Both the position numbers and the translations under genes were made by a program. Under the pieces are notes generated by a model. The model worked only from the letters and a program-made list of their open reading frames with translations. It ran no database searches and was not told where the DNA came from. A stretch of DNA of 64,000 bases from positions 828,560-892,559 of the forward strand of contig OZ038434.1 of the NCBI GenBank assembly GCA_964036275.1, written 5' to 3'. Shown in pieces: positions 21,559-57,435 of this stretch (position 1 is its first letter; each line of letters opens with the position of its first letter). The stretch comes from Litoditis marina. Taxonomy: Eukaryota > Nematoda > Chromadorea > Rhabditida > Rhabditidae.

Positions 21559-23246
21559 ATCATATCTTCGCTGTAGTCTGCCCTCGATAGATATTAATTA
21601 TAGTTCCCACCATTCATACTGCGACTCCTACAGTAGTCTATTCGAATTATCTAATGATCGTTTCCTACACAAAGTTGAACTTTGTCGAACTTTTCCAAAA
21701 ACTCTTCGTAATAGTTGATAAGAATTGAAAAAATGCTTGCCTTTTCGATAGCACTTACGTGACTTAAAAACCCAAACAAGTTTTGTAATAATACTGTAGG
21801 AGTTTCAGTGGGAATGAATAAACTATACAAACTACGACAGCACGATCAAACTACAAACACAGTGGAACAGGGTGGCATACACCAAATACTTAGGCAGACT
21901 AGCTTTAGGAAGACCACTGTAAATATAAAACCGGCGTTGTAATACAGTAGCGACACCGTACTACCGCCGTTTTACTGGTAGTGTTACTGCAGTATCGCTA
22001 GCCGTAAAACGGTAGTAGTACGGTGTCGCTATTATAGTAAAACGCCAGTAAAGTTGTAGTGCAACTGCAGTAAAACAGCAGTAAAATTATTCCGAATTAT
22101 CGAAAATAAAACACTTAAAAATTATTTTTTTATAAAACAAAATTTACATATGTCTTCCTGGCCCTTCTAGTATCTAGTCCCCACGTACTAAATAATAAGC
22201 TCGCATTAGAGGGAAAAGTACCTCAAACTTGGGTAATTAAAACGAAAACAGCCAGAAGCCTGCAGAGCAGTCTCGCAGACATCCGTATCTAATATAGGTA
22301 TCACATGTGGTATTAGATATCTAGTTCAGTTTTGAGGTTACTTGAGATATATAACCGATTTACTGGTAGTAATCGTGATTCAACGTTACCAGAAGTTTAC
22401 CACTGGATCGCGGGACGTTTACGACCGTATCACCACCGTTTAACTGTTACTACCGTTCTACCAGTGTCTTAACTGTGGGCTAGAAGTTCGTATGCTGATT
22501 TAAGAATTAGTCTAGAATCTAGAAGAACTACTGTACCCTATTATTTTTCCCACTCCAAATCGAGCCAACGGGCACAGTTTGTCACCATACGATCTGGATC
22601 CGAGTATTTGAAGGTAAGCAAGAAACGTGAAATTCCCTTTCAATTGTCACCTACAAACTACCTGAAGTGCATTGAATCAGACTACCATTTTTGTTCATTC
22701 TGCGAGAGGAACTCTGATAGTTAAGTTGTAGTTGAGTTCCGTTTTTTTTGCTTTGTTTTACACTTTGTTCACCTTGTGTTTTACTCACCTTGCAAATTGG
22801 TTTTTGAATTGTTCTCGATGTGAATTCTCGACATGTGTCTCCGAGTTTGAATATTCGTGGCGTTTTACCGTCATTATTATATTTCTTCTCCTGTATATCA
22901 CATGCACGGGTGTAAATCAATCAATCCAGAATAGTTTTTCAATTTTTTACGTTAAAGATCTCTCAAGGAAAAACAAACTCGCAGCAGGATTTTCATTCAT
23001 AATTGTTCGATGCTGTACACGTGGTATAGTTAATGCCAAATTTTTTCCCTGGATTTTGCCTATTTTAGGCTGGTACTTTTCATCCTTGACCAGTTAAGAT
23101 TACCAAACTAACAGTTCGTTTGTTGTCGGTGATGTTAGCGATTTATATTTTCGTTTTTATTCTGAATTACCAGAACGGTTCGAAACTGTTTCCAACAAAT
23201 TTGATGTTTGCTTTGGAAAAAGGCATTGAAAAGTGTGAATGTGTAC

Positions 23247-23348
23247 TGTAGGAGTCTCCGTGGGAATGGTGTGGAGTTGTACATTGTACTCCTTGGCTTC
23301 TCTCCATTCTCTATAGTCTGTTTCACCAATCGATGTACTCCTACAGTA
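23247..23348. mobile_element. Small MITE with TACTGTAGGAGT ends
   Basis: Inverted ends tactgtaggagtctc / gatgtactcctacagta bound about 100 bp. Single copies of the same end sequence are scattered at 13906, 21606 (inverted), 21795 and near 38914, so the family is dispersed. Confidence 0.6.
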
Positions 23349-24756
23349 ATCCGTCAATTATTCAAGGGGATGTTTTCTAATGAAAAAGTCATTACTTTGG
23401 TTTCAAATTTTTAGAGTTAGTAGTAGTAAACATGCAGAAGACACTATGAACATTTTGAGGCGTTCTGAATACGCTAATATACCAAACTTTGACCTGGAAG
23501 TGTTAGCAGATTACTGTAGAGGGTTAGAAGTGGGTGGAACAAACTATAGCTCCGCACATGTCTCGCCTATTCCTGGATTGATGACATGTACATGTTGTAA
23601 CGCTATACATAGGAGTAAAACATATTGGTGAAAAGCGGTGATGTCCAGCGAGGGATTTCATGACAGTTGGGTGATCCATCATCAGTTGAACTTCTCTGAG
23701 GAGATGACGAAGAGCAAAACGACCTATTTTTCTCTTCTTACTAAAAAGAAGTGAGAATGAACATTGCTTTTAGTTCATTGCACGTATTGACATTTTTAGC
23801 ACAGAGGTCAATTTCTTCAGATAAATGTTCTGTCCTTCCAGGCGCCTGCACCGGCAAAAATTAAACTCTCCCAACAGTAAAGTCGTTCGAAATTTAGTAC
23901 CCAAGTCAACGAACTTAGAACATAGTTAGGTTTCAATTACAGCAGAGCTCGCGTTCGGCGTCATTCCTCATCTGAGAGAACAATTGGTCTTTTCACCTCC
24001 CAACCAGTTTCGGAAACTTGGTTTTTACAGCTTGCACATATGCTTACTGGACTAGTGGTTAGGCCACATGCCTAGAGAACCAAGTAAGTAACTAGTGGGG
24101 ACCAGGAAATTGGGGAATTCTCTTCGGTTTTACTGATTACAGCAAGAAAAGAACAATACAAGACTTATGACGCAGTTGTCATCCATCCTATGCCGTGCTT
24201 TTGCAACTGAAAACCGAGATAAGTTACTGGCAAAAACGAACTATTTTAGGTTCGCTGAAAATTTATCAGAATTCCCAGTTTTCTCCCTCTTAGAATAAAG
24301 TTTAGGTCTTCATTTCATAGGGAGACCAAAGGGAAAAGTGAAAAAAGTATCCAGATAAAATTGACAATTAAAGTTAACAGACAATAGTTAACTTCACAAT
24401 TTCATATGTAACTACCGCTTGATCGACCTTCATTGTTGTATTAATAATTTTCGGCGTTTTTCCGTGGTTTGGCTGACCTTAACATCGTTGTTGGACAAAA
24501 TCCCGTGTGGCATGGTCCCGCAGCGCACTGCCTGTGAAACAATGATTGACAGCTATTGTGTACCAACACCGTAACGGAATAAACGAGCGTATAGTGATTT
24601 CCCAAATTTTTTGATTTTTATTTTTCTTCCTAAAATTTACGTGGTGAATTGCTGTTTTTTCTTTTCTGTGTTTTGATTCTATGTTACTTACGTACTAGTT
24701 TGACCAAACTATTAGGTTCATGTCCAAAATATGAAGTTCATTTTTGCTTCCATTCA

Positions 24757-24771
24757 GATGAGGATTTTGTG
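24757..24771 (+). promoter_or_regulatory. Possible trans-splice acceptor of the gliotactin-like gene
   Basis: A TTCCATTCAG acceptor ends 14 bases before the start codon and no coding exon is visible upstream. It is either a spliced-leader acceptor or the end of an intron in the 5' UTR. Confidence 0.4.
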
Positions 24772-29714
<4,943 letters not shown>

Positions 29715-29910
29715 GTATTGTAAATACTGTATTTTTGTTCATACTTTGACGTATTTTGATCTCGCGTGTAATTATTTCACTTAATCTATACGGGGTTGTA
29801 TTTTTGATCAATATTTTTTGTCGTGTTCTTGCTATGGGTTATTTACCCAATATATCTTTTGGCTGCATTTCTGTTTCCCGTAGTATTTTTTCATGTGCCG
29901 TATTTACCTT

Positions 29911-29921
29911 TTTCTATTTAG
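29911..29921 (+). promoter_or_regulatory. Likely trans-splice acceptor before RPL23A
   Basis: The sequence tttctatttag is a pyrimidine-rich acceptor with no upstream donor from this gene, only about 200 bases past the preceding gene. Confidence 0.45.
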
Positions 29922-29929
29922 TTGGGATA

Positions 29930-30827
29930 ATGGCTCCTAAGACGAAAACTGTGGAGAAGAAGAAGGTCGTGAAGGCCGTAGACGCCAAGAAGAAGGTCGT
30001 CAAGGGTCAACGTACCGTGCACAAGAAGAAAGTGCGCACATCCGTCCACTTCCATCGTCCTAAGACTTTGAAGACCGCTCGTGTTCCGAGGTATTGTTTT
30101 AGTTTCAAAGTATCTATACTTTGTAAGACTCAGTTTTTTTCATATTCCTCCTTGGCAACAGTTTTTGGTTGCATAACGGCCTAGTCATAGCGGAACCTGT
30201 CCTGATATTCATGTGCCCAGGCACTGAGAAATGGTAAATTACCTTTTCTTTTCAGACCACGGTTTCAACTGGGTTTAGAGCTCTGCCGAGGCAGATTTTC
30301 TGGATAACTAGTGCCAACACTGTACCATTCACTTTTTAGATACCCTCGCAAGAGTGCTCCCGCTCGTAACAAGCTCGATGCATGGACTATCGTCAAGCAC
30401 CCTTTGACCACTGAGTCTGCCATGAAGAAGATTGAGGACCACAACACCCTTGTCTTCATCGTTGATGTTAACGCCAACAAGCATCAGATTAGGTCGGCCG
30501 TCAAGAAGCTGTACAACATTGATGTCCAGAAGGTTTGTTGCTCTTGTCTGTGTGTTCGGCTGTCACAGTGCGGCGTCTGCTGACGCTGTCCTTTCATATA
30601 TTTTTTTCGGATCCTTTCATATATTTTTTTCGGATCTGTGAATTTTGCTCAAACTACTCCACAGTTCGTTACATTGTAATCCTTCTGAAGTTTACTGGGC
30701 TATTTGAAAAAAAGACCTTTTTCAGATCAATACTCTGATCACGCCTCTTCTCCAAAAGAAGGCTTACGTCAGGCTCAGCTCTGACTACGATGCACTCGAT
30801 GTTGCCAACAAGATCGGAATCATCTAA
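29930..30827 (+). CDS. RPL23A: 60S ribosomal protein L23a (uL23)
   Basis: Three exons: 29930-30090, 30340-30532, 30726-30827; 151 residues, the usual length. The start follows a basic N-terminus ([16 protein letters not shown]), then [54 protein letters not shown] and the C-terminal [16 protein letters not shown], all diagnostic of L23a. It sits at the peptide exit tunnel of the large subunit and helps dock the signal recognition particle. It lies 215 bases after the gliotactin-like stop codon; TTTCTATTTAG ends nine bases before the ATG, a likely trans-splice acceptor. Only 94 bases separate its stop from the next start. Confidence 0.97.
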
Positions 30828-30921
30828 ATGTTGTTTTTGTTATCCATAAATTGTTATTCATGTAGTTGTTCAATGTCTCTTCGCATTCATATAGTTGTCC
30901 CTGTATCTTCGCAGAATTCCA

Positions 30922-32626
30922 ATGTTTTCAGAGTCATATCCGCAGTATATACCTATTCAGGTTTTCAGCATGAATAATTCTTTTCTGCGAGAAAGATATC
31001 TGAGGTTTCTAGCTACTTTGGCCGGAAAGGAGGTGATCTTCTCATCTACATCTTAATTTAACTAATGCAAATTGTCGGCGTGTGTGTGTTACATTCAATA
31101 GTTGCTGACTGCCTTTGCATTTCTTCAATTGGTTCAAGATCACAATCTTTTGTGATTCAAAATCATTGCAGTAATATTAGTCCAATTCAGAATTCCTGTA
31201 GTTTCCAGCGCTTGTATTGGATTTAGGTAATTTTATTCCTACCTCCCATGGAGAGATCGATTGTATGCATTTTGTGCATACAATCGAGATCTCCCTCAAG
31301 ACTAGAGATTGAGCAAAATATTGCCGGGTCTCCTTCGAGTTGCTGAGAGCTTGAGTCTAATCTCGAGACTGTCACACCCGCACTTGTCGTGAGGTTATGT
31401 TGGGATAATTTCAATAATATAGAAATCCACTCCGTTGATGTTAAGACGCAGCCCCCTGCATTTTCACAATATAGAATATTTAGTTTACCGAGTAAAATAG
31501 AAGTTCGATCTTGTTGAAAATCTATCCGTGTAACAAAATGTGTGATGTTTTAGTGATTGAGGTTAGTTAATACAATATAGTATATATAGGTGCAGTTGGA
31601 TCTTCACGAGACAACTTCTGTATCAGGAGTGCTTGTTGCGGTAAAGAGTGATAGCTCACACTATATGATTGATCAGTTAAGGACCCCCATAGGAGTTCAC
31701 CAAAGTGCGGTATTGAGGTATGTGGTTGTACTGAATGGTTTTATTATATTTATCTTACCCACTTTTCAAAACATTTTCCAACTGAAAAATATAGTTCTTT
31801 TGTGGCCAATCTGTCCCCGAACCAAAATCGAAGGCAAATTCCACAAGGAACTCCGAATTTCGTCAACCCTGCCAGTTAACCGTTAACCGACCGGGTTACC
31901 ATTTTTCTATTAACCCTTTAGTAATTTTTCCAACGTCTTTTAGGTGTAATTCGCGGTTACCAAGTGGTTAACAAAAGTGTAAACCATAAATTTAGTTGGT
32001 GGTTAACTGGCGCGGTTAACGAAAAACGCGGTTAAAGCAGGACGATTATGTGGACCAATCTCGTGTCAACGGTCCTTTAAACTGCGATTGAAAAATGTAA
32101 TGTAGTTTAGTTTAAAGTACTGAAGCGTTGCGATTGAACCACATAATCGTCCTTCTTTAAATAAAGAATTCGCCAAAATCAAATCGGTTCTTCCCGAACT
32201 AGGTGGTGGTTCGGTAAGAAATCAAACCGAGGCAAATCCTGAGAACAAGTTGCGTAGTCGACTACTTTCCTCGTTAATTGCTTTGTTTGATTCGGTTCAA
32301 GTTTGATTCTGGAATAAACCAAGAGATTCAGGAAGATTCGTAGGAGAAAACAAATTCACTTTTAGCTCGGAAAAGTCGATTCGGGAAGGAGTTCAGATTT
32401 TTTGATTTCTTTCAAGCATGGTTTCAGGACTTCTGATACATTGTCATTGTCAGTGAAGTGCGAAGACCTACTAATTTGATGATAGACAAGAGTTGAATGA
32501 TAAATGTAAATAAATCATGTTCGGTCTGTTACTTGTACTTGTATATTATCTTTAATGTTGGTTCATGATATCTACGCACGTTAAACTTTTTATTATGTTT
32601 GAATTTATTTGCAGGAAAACCTTTAA
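30922..32626 (+). CDS. GEMIN7: Gemin7-like SMN-complex protein
   Basis: Four exons in phase: 30922-31032, 31590-31717, 32428-32452, 32615-32626; 91 residues. The core LRERYLRFLATLAGKEV, then LDLHETTSVSGVLVAV, IDQLRTPIGVHQSAVLR and TSDTLSLS, follows human Gemin7 (LRERYLR, LHEG, LQTPIGV, ALLRCSDI) along the Sm-like fold. Gemin7 pairs with Gemin6 in the SMN complex that loads Sm proteins on snRNAs. It lacks the human N-terminal extension (131 residues). The ATG follows TATCTTCGCAG by seven bases, 94 bases after RPL23A, as in an operon. Exon 3 (25 bp) and the 4-codon exon 4 are the least certain parts; exon 4 is the 5' end of the next gene's first exon. Confidence 0.82.
31248..31292. repeat. Short hairpin in Gemin7 intron 1
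   Basis: gagatcgattgtatgcat is followed by a short loop and gtgcatacaatcgagatctc, in the 557-bp first intron. Confidence 0.6.
31833..32174. mobile_element. MITE with GGC..AATT ends, carrying a nested MITE
   Basis: The ends GGCAAATTCCACAAGGAAC and ..GAATTCGCC are flanked by aaaatcgaa (31824-31832) and aaaatcaaa (32175-32183), 8 of 9 bases alike. It contains ggttaac motifs like the element at 54348. A TTAA-flanked MITE is inserted at 32036-32156. It lies in intron 2 of the Gemin7-like gene. Confidence 0.7.
32036..32156. mobile_element. piggyBac-like MITE nested in another MITE
   Basis: AGCAGGACGATTATGTGG and its inverse are flanked by TTAA (32032-32035, 32157-32160). Same family as 14870-14983. 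Confidence 0.8.
32604..32614 (+). promoter_or_regulatory. Acceptor shared by Gemin7 exon 4 and METTL25B
   Basis: tttatttgcag serves as the cis acceptor for the last Gemin7 exon in my model and is the only acceptor 5' of the METTL25B start, 25 bases on. It would have to act as a trans-splice site for METTL25B, unless that protein is translated from a dicistronic message. Confidence 0.5.
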
Positions 32627-32639
32627 AACCTCAATTTAG

Positions 32640-35093
32640 ATGTGCGGCAGTCCGGATTCCTGTTCTGTGTTGAAGTTATACGGATGGCTGACTGATATGT
32701 ATATGATAGATCATTATACGGATGATAATTGGGGAAAACTGCCTCTCTCATGGAAGTATTTTCTTCAGTCGAAGACTGTGGGTGAGTTTATGTTTTCTGT
32801 GTAATGTCTATAATGTTATATTGTAATTTCAATTATTTGTGGAAGTTACAACGTTCAAACGTTTGTGGCTTTCATCGATATACGATATATGCTGCACGTG
32901 CAGGTACGCACATCAAGTATCATATATATCTATTAGTAATGTAATTATTCATCAAAAATTAAGTGAGTGTATGATCTTGAGTTTTTATATCTCGTATGTT
33001 TCACTCCTGTTAGGGTTTCAATATTATAAAAAATGTCGTTCGTTTCGGTATGGCAGCAGTCTATATTATATTATATATGGTGAATTCTATATGTAACCGG
33101 GTTTTTTGGTAACCTAACCGGTTTTTTGGTAACCCTTTTCCCGGATACTTCGATAGGTTACCGGTCGGTAACCAAAAATGAAAAACCGGTTACCTGTTTT
33201 TCCAACACAAAATGTGGTTTTTACCGTTAGTTTGTACGGTAACCGGATTTTAGTTTTCGGTTACCTACCGGTACCTATGAGGTAACCTGAAAAATGGGTT
33301 ACCAAAAACCGGTTAGGTTACCTGAAAACCCGGTTAGTTGTAGAATTGGCCTATATATTTTCACCTTGCAGCCTCTGACATGGACAAAAATTCTTGATTT
33401 GAAACAGCCTCTCACGGAAGTGGTGCCACTATCCCTGCTCGCGTTACGTGAGATTGTACGCAAATTCGCTTTACCGAGGGATCCCATAGAAGGGCCTGCA
33501 CAGCTTGCATCTGCTTTCGCGACGAATACGAGAGAAGTAAATCAAACTATCAACCTATTTTCATTGTTACTTTCTATTTAGTCGTACTTTTTATTTGTGA
33601 ATTTTTTTAAAAATTAGACTCAATATATTCATGTCACAGACAGAAACTATTAAAATGAGGAATATGTGATGTGTTCCTTTTCGTCCTGTGAAATAATCTA
33701 GATATTCTTTCCCAACGGCATTGTGTTATATCTTCAAAATCACAATCAGTTTGCAGATAAAATCTTCGTTTTCTTCAATTACCTCAGACAACGTGTTACG
33801 AGTTCGAATGAAGAAAAAGAAACAACACGAAGTAGATAGAATCATTGGTCTGGTCGAAGTTCTCAGAAGTACTGCAGGTACCAGTTTTTTTGGGTTATAG
33901 GGCGTCTCGATCTTGAGCATAATACACTTGCGTTAACAAGCTTCATTGAAAGTTGAAAGGCTTGAAATTTTTGTGGGAAACCTTTTATCCTATAGCGCGT
34001 TATTTTTCTTGCGAATCGTGGGTTCAATCAATCAATACTATATCACTATTTATGATATTTATAATGGTGACGTTCTCGGAACAAAGCGACGTGACAGAGT
34101 ACTTGATTATTTTTTCGTTGTGAATGTAGCTGGAGCTGGGAAAAATATCCCCCCCCCCCCCCCCAATTTAGGTACCGGTGATTGGTCAATAGAAATGGGA
34201 AAAAATTGTGTTCGAGTCGAGTTTCAAATTTGACATTAACAACCCCTTTAATATTGACGTGCTACTTCATGATGCGGTCAGTATTTGTATTGTTATGTTA
34301 AAAATGTGTTGTTATGAACAGATATCAGCTTCGATTCAATTCTGGACATTGGCGCCGGCCTTGGTCATCTTTCACGCATTCTAGCGGTGAAGTTCCCAGA
34401 GATCAGCATCAGAACAGTGGAGGGAGATGCAAAAGTAAGTGGTGTATATGTTTGCTACATGCTCTTTTTTCCGAGGAGTGGGATTTCGTGTATCGAAGTT
34501 CATATCTCATGTGAACACGATTTTTGAAAAACTTTTTCGAGATTCGAGAGCCCCACATGAGTTTGGAAGTTATTTTAGCTAGTCGGCTTGGCAAATAAAA
34601 TGGATTCGCGCTTTTCCCGTTCTGTTGGGGAGGAATTCGAGGCTCCGAGCAGGGAATTGCGATTCATCGATCCGGACGAAGATACTTCATATCTACGACA
34701 ATCGGACAGTAAGTGTATGGCTTATGGCATATAGTCTCAGTGGGGGAGTGATAATAAGTATAGATCCTGAAAATGTGTTGGTGTTTGTTGTGCTTGAACA
34801 TACCGGTTTATGCAATAATCAAGCTATATTGTATGAGTTCTCGAATGTGTGATTACTAGTTGTTCTTCCCTTTCAGACGGCCGTTCGCTGATAATGGGTC
34901 TGCACCCGTGTGGTGATCTGTCGGCCACCATTCTCCGTTCGTTCCTCAACTATTCTGACGTCACCACCCTTGTTCTGTTCGGCTGCTGCTATCATAAGTT
35001 GAACGGAGGACAGGACAAACTATGTCGACAATCTTACCAAGAGGTGCTGATCTTTCACATTTTAAATCAAATATCCATCTCTCTCTCCTCTCT

Positions 35094-35154
<61 letters not shown>

Positions 35155-36897
35155 TCGACCGCAGTTTTCACTTTGAATTTATAGAATCTGATATTTAGTT
35201 GATAATTTTAACAATGTTTACTTTTTTTGATTACTTGTAGAAATAAGTAATTTAATATATAATCCAAATTATTGGCTAGCGGGTTCTTCTGATGAAGCTC
35301 GACCGCTAGCCAGTGTAGTTTTGTAGAAAGTCGGAGCCGAAACGAACTACAATTGTTTTGCAATATAACTTTATTAAATAATAGTATTCAAGATTCTCAC
35401 GCTCACCTATTTGAAGTTAAGCGTTTTTTTATATAAATAGTAAATTAACATAAGCCCTAACATAGTATATGTTTTCATTAATCTCTCTCTTTCTCTCTCT
35501 CGCTCTCTGGGGTTCATTTCTACCCTTGGATAGAGAACGGACTACCTTTTCACCGAAAACGAGAAAATTTGTCTGTTTTGTCTGTTTTCGATGCAAAATC
35601 CTCCATTTCCACGCGATTTACTCTAAAAACGGGTTACTTTTGGTCGACTAGTCGGACCTTACTGTTGTATGACTAGGACCTAACTATCTTGTATTGTTCT
35701 CGTCTCATGCATGTCCCTTGTTTTTCAGTCTTCTCCCCCTGCCGCCTCGCCCTGCTCAGGTTTCCCTCTGAGCCGGCAGCTGGCCAGTTCTTCCCTTTCG
35801 TATGCCGCCCGTGAATTGGGCTGTCATGCGCTGGAACAGTTTGTCGACGCTTTGAAAAACCCGGTATGTTTTGTTTATTATTTCCTTCATTGTAGTTGAT
35901 TGGCTCGTTTTGCTCTATACTTATGGTAGTCGGTCATTGGTCTTCTCTCTATCTTGCAATGATATCTACTGATTGCAAACATTATCATCAGGACAATAAA
36001 TGTATTTGAGGCGGCTCATTTCGTAACTGCGTGCACATGCAGACACATGCGTGCATTATGGGAACGTGTAATCCCAAGCGGTTCTTTCGAGGTTTTATTA
36101 TATTCATTTGGTTTCAAATGTTCATGATTTCAGGACAAAGATGAGTCGCACTACAAGATCCACTGCTACCGGGCCCTTCTCGAGTGGTTGGTTGTGGAGA
36201 CGGGGACTGGGGGAGAGGACCGATTGGGGTTGCGCCATTTGTCTCTTCGACCAGTCAAAAGAGCTCACGAATTGGCCTTCGAAGAGTATGCGGAGAAAGC
36301 GCTGGAAGATAGACAACCGCTGTGGCACAAGGTCAAACAATTGGTGAGTACTTCAACGACGAACCCACTTTCTAACTGTTCTCCTTCTTTTCAATTGTGT
36401 GTAACAAACCCACTTTCTAACTAAGTTCAAATCAGGTGCCATTTCAATGTGAAACACTCACGACTCTCTCCTAACTATAACTAATAACTACTACGAGAAT
36501 ACCAGTGGTATTAATTATAATTCTAACAAAAAAGGATAAGGCCTTGCCGTAGTTGTTCTACATAATTGCTAGCCATCTTTGGTGAGTTCTCGCTTCCTCA
36601 AGGCTGAGATGTACCCCAACATTGAGTATGGATAGGAATCAAACTAGCCTAAGCATTGTTTGATTCCAGATACTGACCAGTTCGGTGGCGCAGCAGAAGA
36701 TATCTGAGTTGTGTGATGAGTGGCAGAGGGTGTTCTCCATCTATTGTCTACGTCTCCTGCTGGCTCCCGTGGTGGAATCATTGATAATCAGAGATCGTCA
36801 GTTGGTCATCCAGGAGAATGGCTATTCCGTCCTGTCTATTCCCTTGTTCGATCCGAGCATTTCTCCCCGAAACATTGCACTCGTCGCATGGAAATGA
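32640..36897 (+). CDS. METTL25B: METTL25B/RRNAD1-like methyltransferase
   Basis: Nine exons: 32640-32777, 33372-33536, 33757-33877, 34322-34434, 34579-34708, 34877-35043, 35729-35863, 36134-36343, 36670-36897; 468 residues (human about 475). Conserved blocks: NWGKLPLSWKYFL, PLSLLALRE, MKKKKQHEVDRI, SAM motif I ILDIGAGLGHLSRIL with EGDAK, then GLHPCGDLSATILRSF, LFGCCYHKL, ELGCHALEQF, HCYRALLEW, and the C-terminal LLLAPVVESLIIRDR, SPRNIALVAWK. The family is a predicted SAM-dependent methyltransferase with no firmly assigned substrate. Exon 1 needs the GTGGGT donor at 32778 to keep phase; the better-looking GTGAGT four bases on would shift the frame. The start codon is 13 bases after the Gemin7-like stop. 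A MITE ends 20 bases before exon 2. Confidence 0.92.
33079..33351. mobile_element. GGTTACC MITE in METTL25B intron 1
   Basis: It runs from GGTGAATTCTATATGTAACC to ..GGTTAGTTGTAGAATTGGCC and is rich in ccggttacc motifs; tatatat is on both sides. It is an inverted relative of the copy at 37162-37401. It ends 20 bases upstream of exon 2 and has left only TATATATTTTCACCTTGCAG as the acceptor region. Confidence 0.75.
35079..35154. repeat. (CT)n microsatellite in METTL25B intron 6
   Basis: About 70 bp of CT dinucleotides with few interruptions, shortly after exon 6. Confidence 0.9.
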
Positions 36898-37781
36898 TAT
36901 TGAATTATTGAATGTTTCGTAGTAGATAACCAACATCAATTGAAGTATTGACGACACGTTATTTGCTCTCGTTAGACTGGTTGCCTAGGTGTCTATTAAT
37001 AATTTGTTGATATGTGTTGTAGAATTTGTGAGAGTTTATTGTTGTTGCTGTTAGTTTTACATAAAATGTTTGCAAATATCCTGTTATGTTGAAAATATTC
37101 TCGGTTCGCCATTTGATTACTTTGCCTTCTGTCGCCGCCCTGATTTGGTTGAGAAAATTACGGCCAATTCTATATGTAACCGGGTTTTCAGGTAACCTAA
37201 CCGGTTTTTGGTAACCCTTTTTCAGCTTAAATCCGGTTACCAAACAAACTAACGGTAAAAACCACATTTTACGTTAGAAAAACAGGTAACCGGTTTTTTA
37301 ACTTTCGGTTACCCACCGGTTACCTACTGAGGTAACCCGAAAAATAGGTTACCATAAACCGGTTAGGTTATCAAAAAATCCGGTTACATATAGAATTCAC
37401 CGAAAATTACATAGCAGGGTCTATTCATTACTGCCTCTTCAATTTGCTCTATCTGCATTTTTCTTATTCGAGATTTAGTTCAAATTCAAATCAGCCCTTA
37501 ATTGTATGGCGTAGCGTTACGTGAGCTCATCTGCCTTTAAGCAGCTGGCAGTATATAGTCCACATCATTTTGACTGAGACTTCTACCGTATACATTTCAA
37601 CTCTCCAATAACTTCAACGTTGTCTAGAATATCTTTCAAGTTTTAAGTACGAGCACTCTATAAATAGGGAATCATATTCAGATGTGAATAGTTGAACATT
37701 TGAAATGAAACTTAAGTGGGTGTATGGTATAAGAGGTACACAACTGTTTAAACGTTCACTTCTTTTAGAACGAAACGGCGA
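36898..37781. other. METTL25B-RTEL1 intergenic spacer
   Basis: The 884-bp spacer holds the MITE at 37162-37401. No ORF of note. A TTCTTTTAG acceptor ends at 37768, 13 bases before the RTEL1 start. Confidence 0.6.
37162..37401. mobile_element. GGTTACC MITE with exact 9-bp target duplication
   Basis: GGCCAATTCTATATGTAACC and its inverted end ggttacatatagaattcacc are flanked by gaaaattac at 37153-37161 and 37402-37410. Nine-base duplications are typical of Mutator-like elements. Confidence 0.88.

Positions 37782-57435
<19,654 letters not shown>

Larger units (their letters stand above)
20779..24771. other. Repeat-rich intergenic region before the gene cluster
   Basis: It holds an inverted-repeat element of aattgtcc units (21327-21558, ends gggcctggatctctaattg / caattagagatccaggccc); a 500-bp patch of actaccgttttac-type motifs in both orientations (about 21940-22470); a TACTGTAGGAGT-bounded element (23247-23348); and a diverged foldback arm (24098-24155). 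ORFs at 22650-23100 and 24640-24770 show no recognisable family. Confidence 0.5.

Noticed and set aside
22651..23097. Opposed 89- and 121-codon ORFs
   Set aside because: They overlap antisense, and neither shows a domain, signal or splice pattern I could support.
32778..32787. Consensus donor GTGAGT four bases after the chosen METTL25B exon 1 donor
   Set aside because: Using it shifts exon 2 out of frame. The family alignment spacing fits the GTGGGT donor at 32778; other exons here (25755, 46687) use GTGGGT too.
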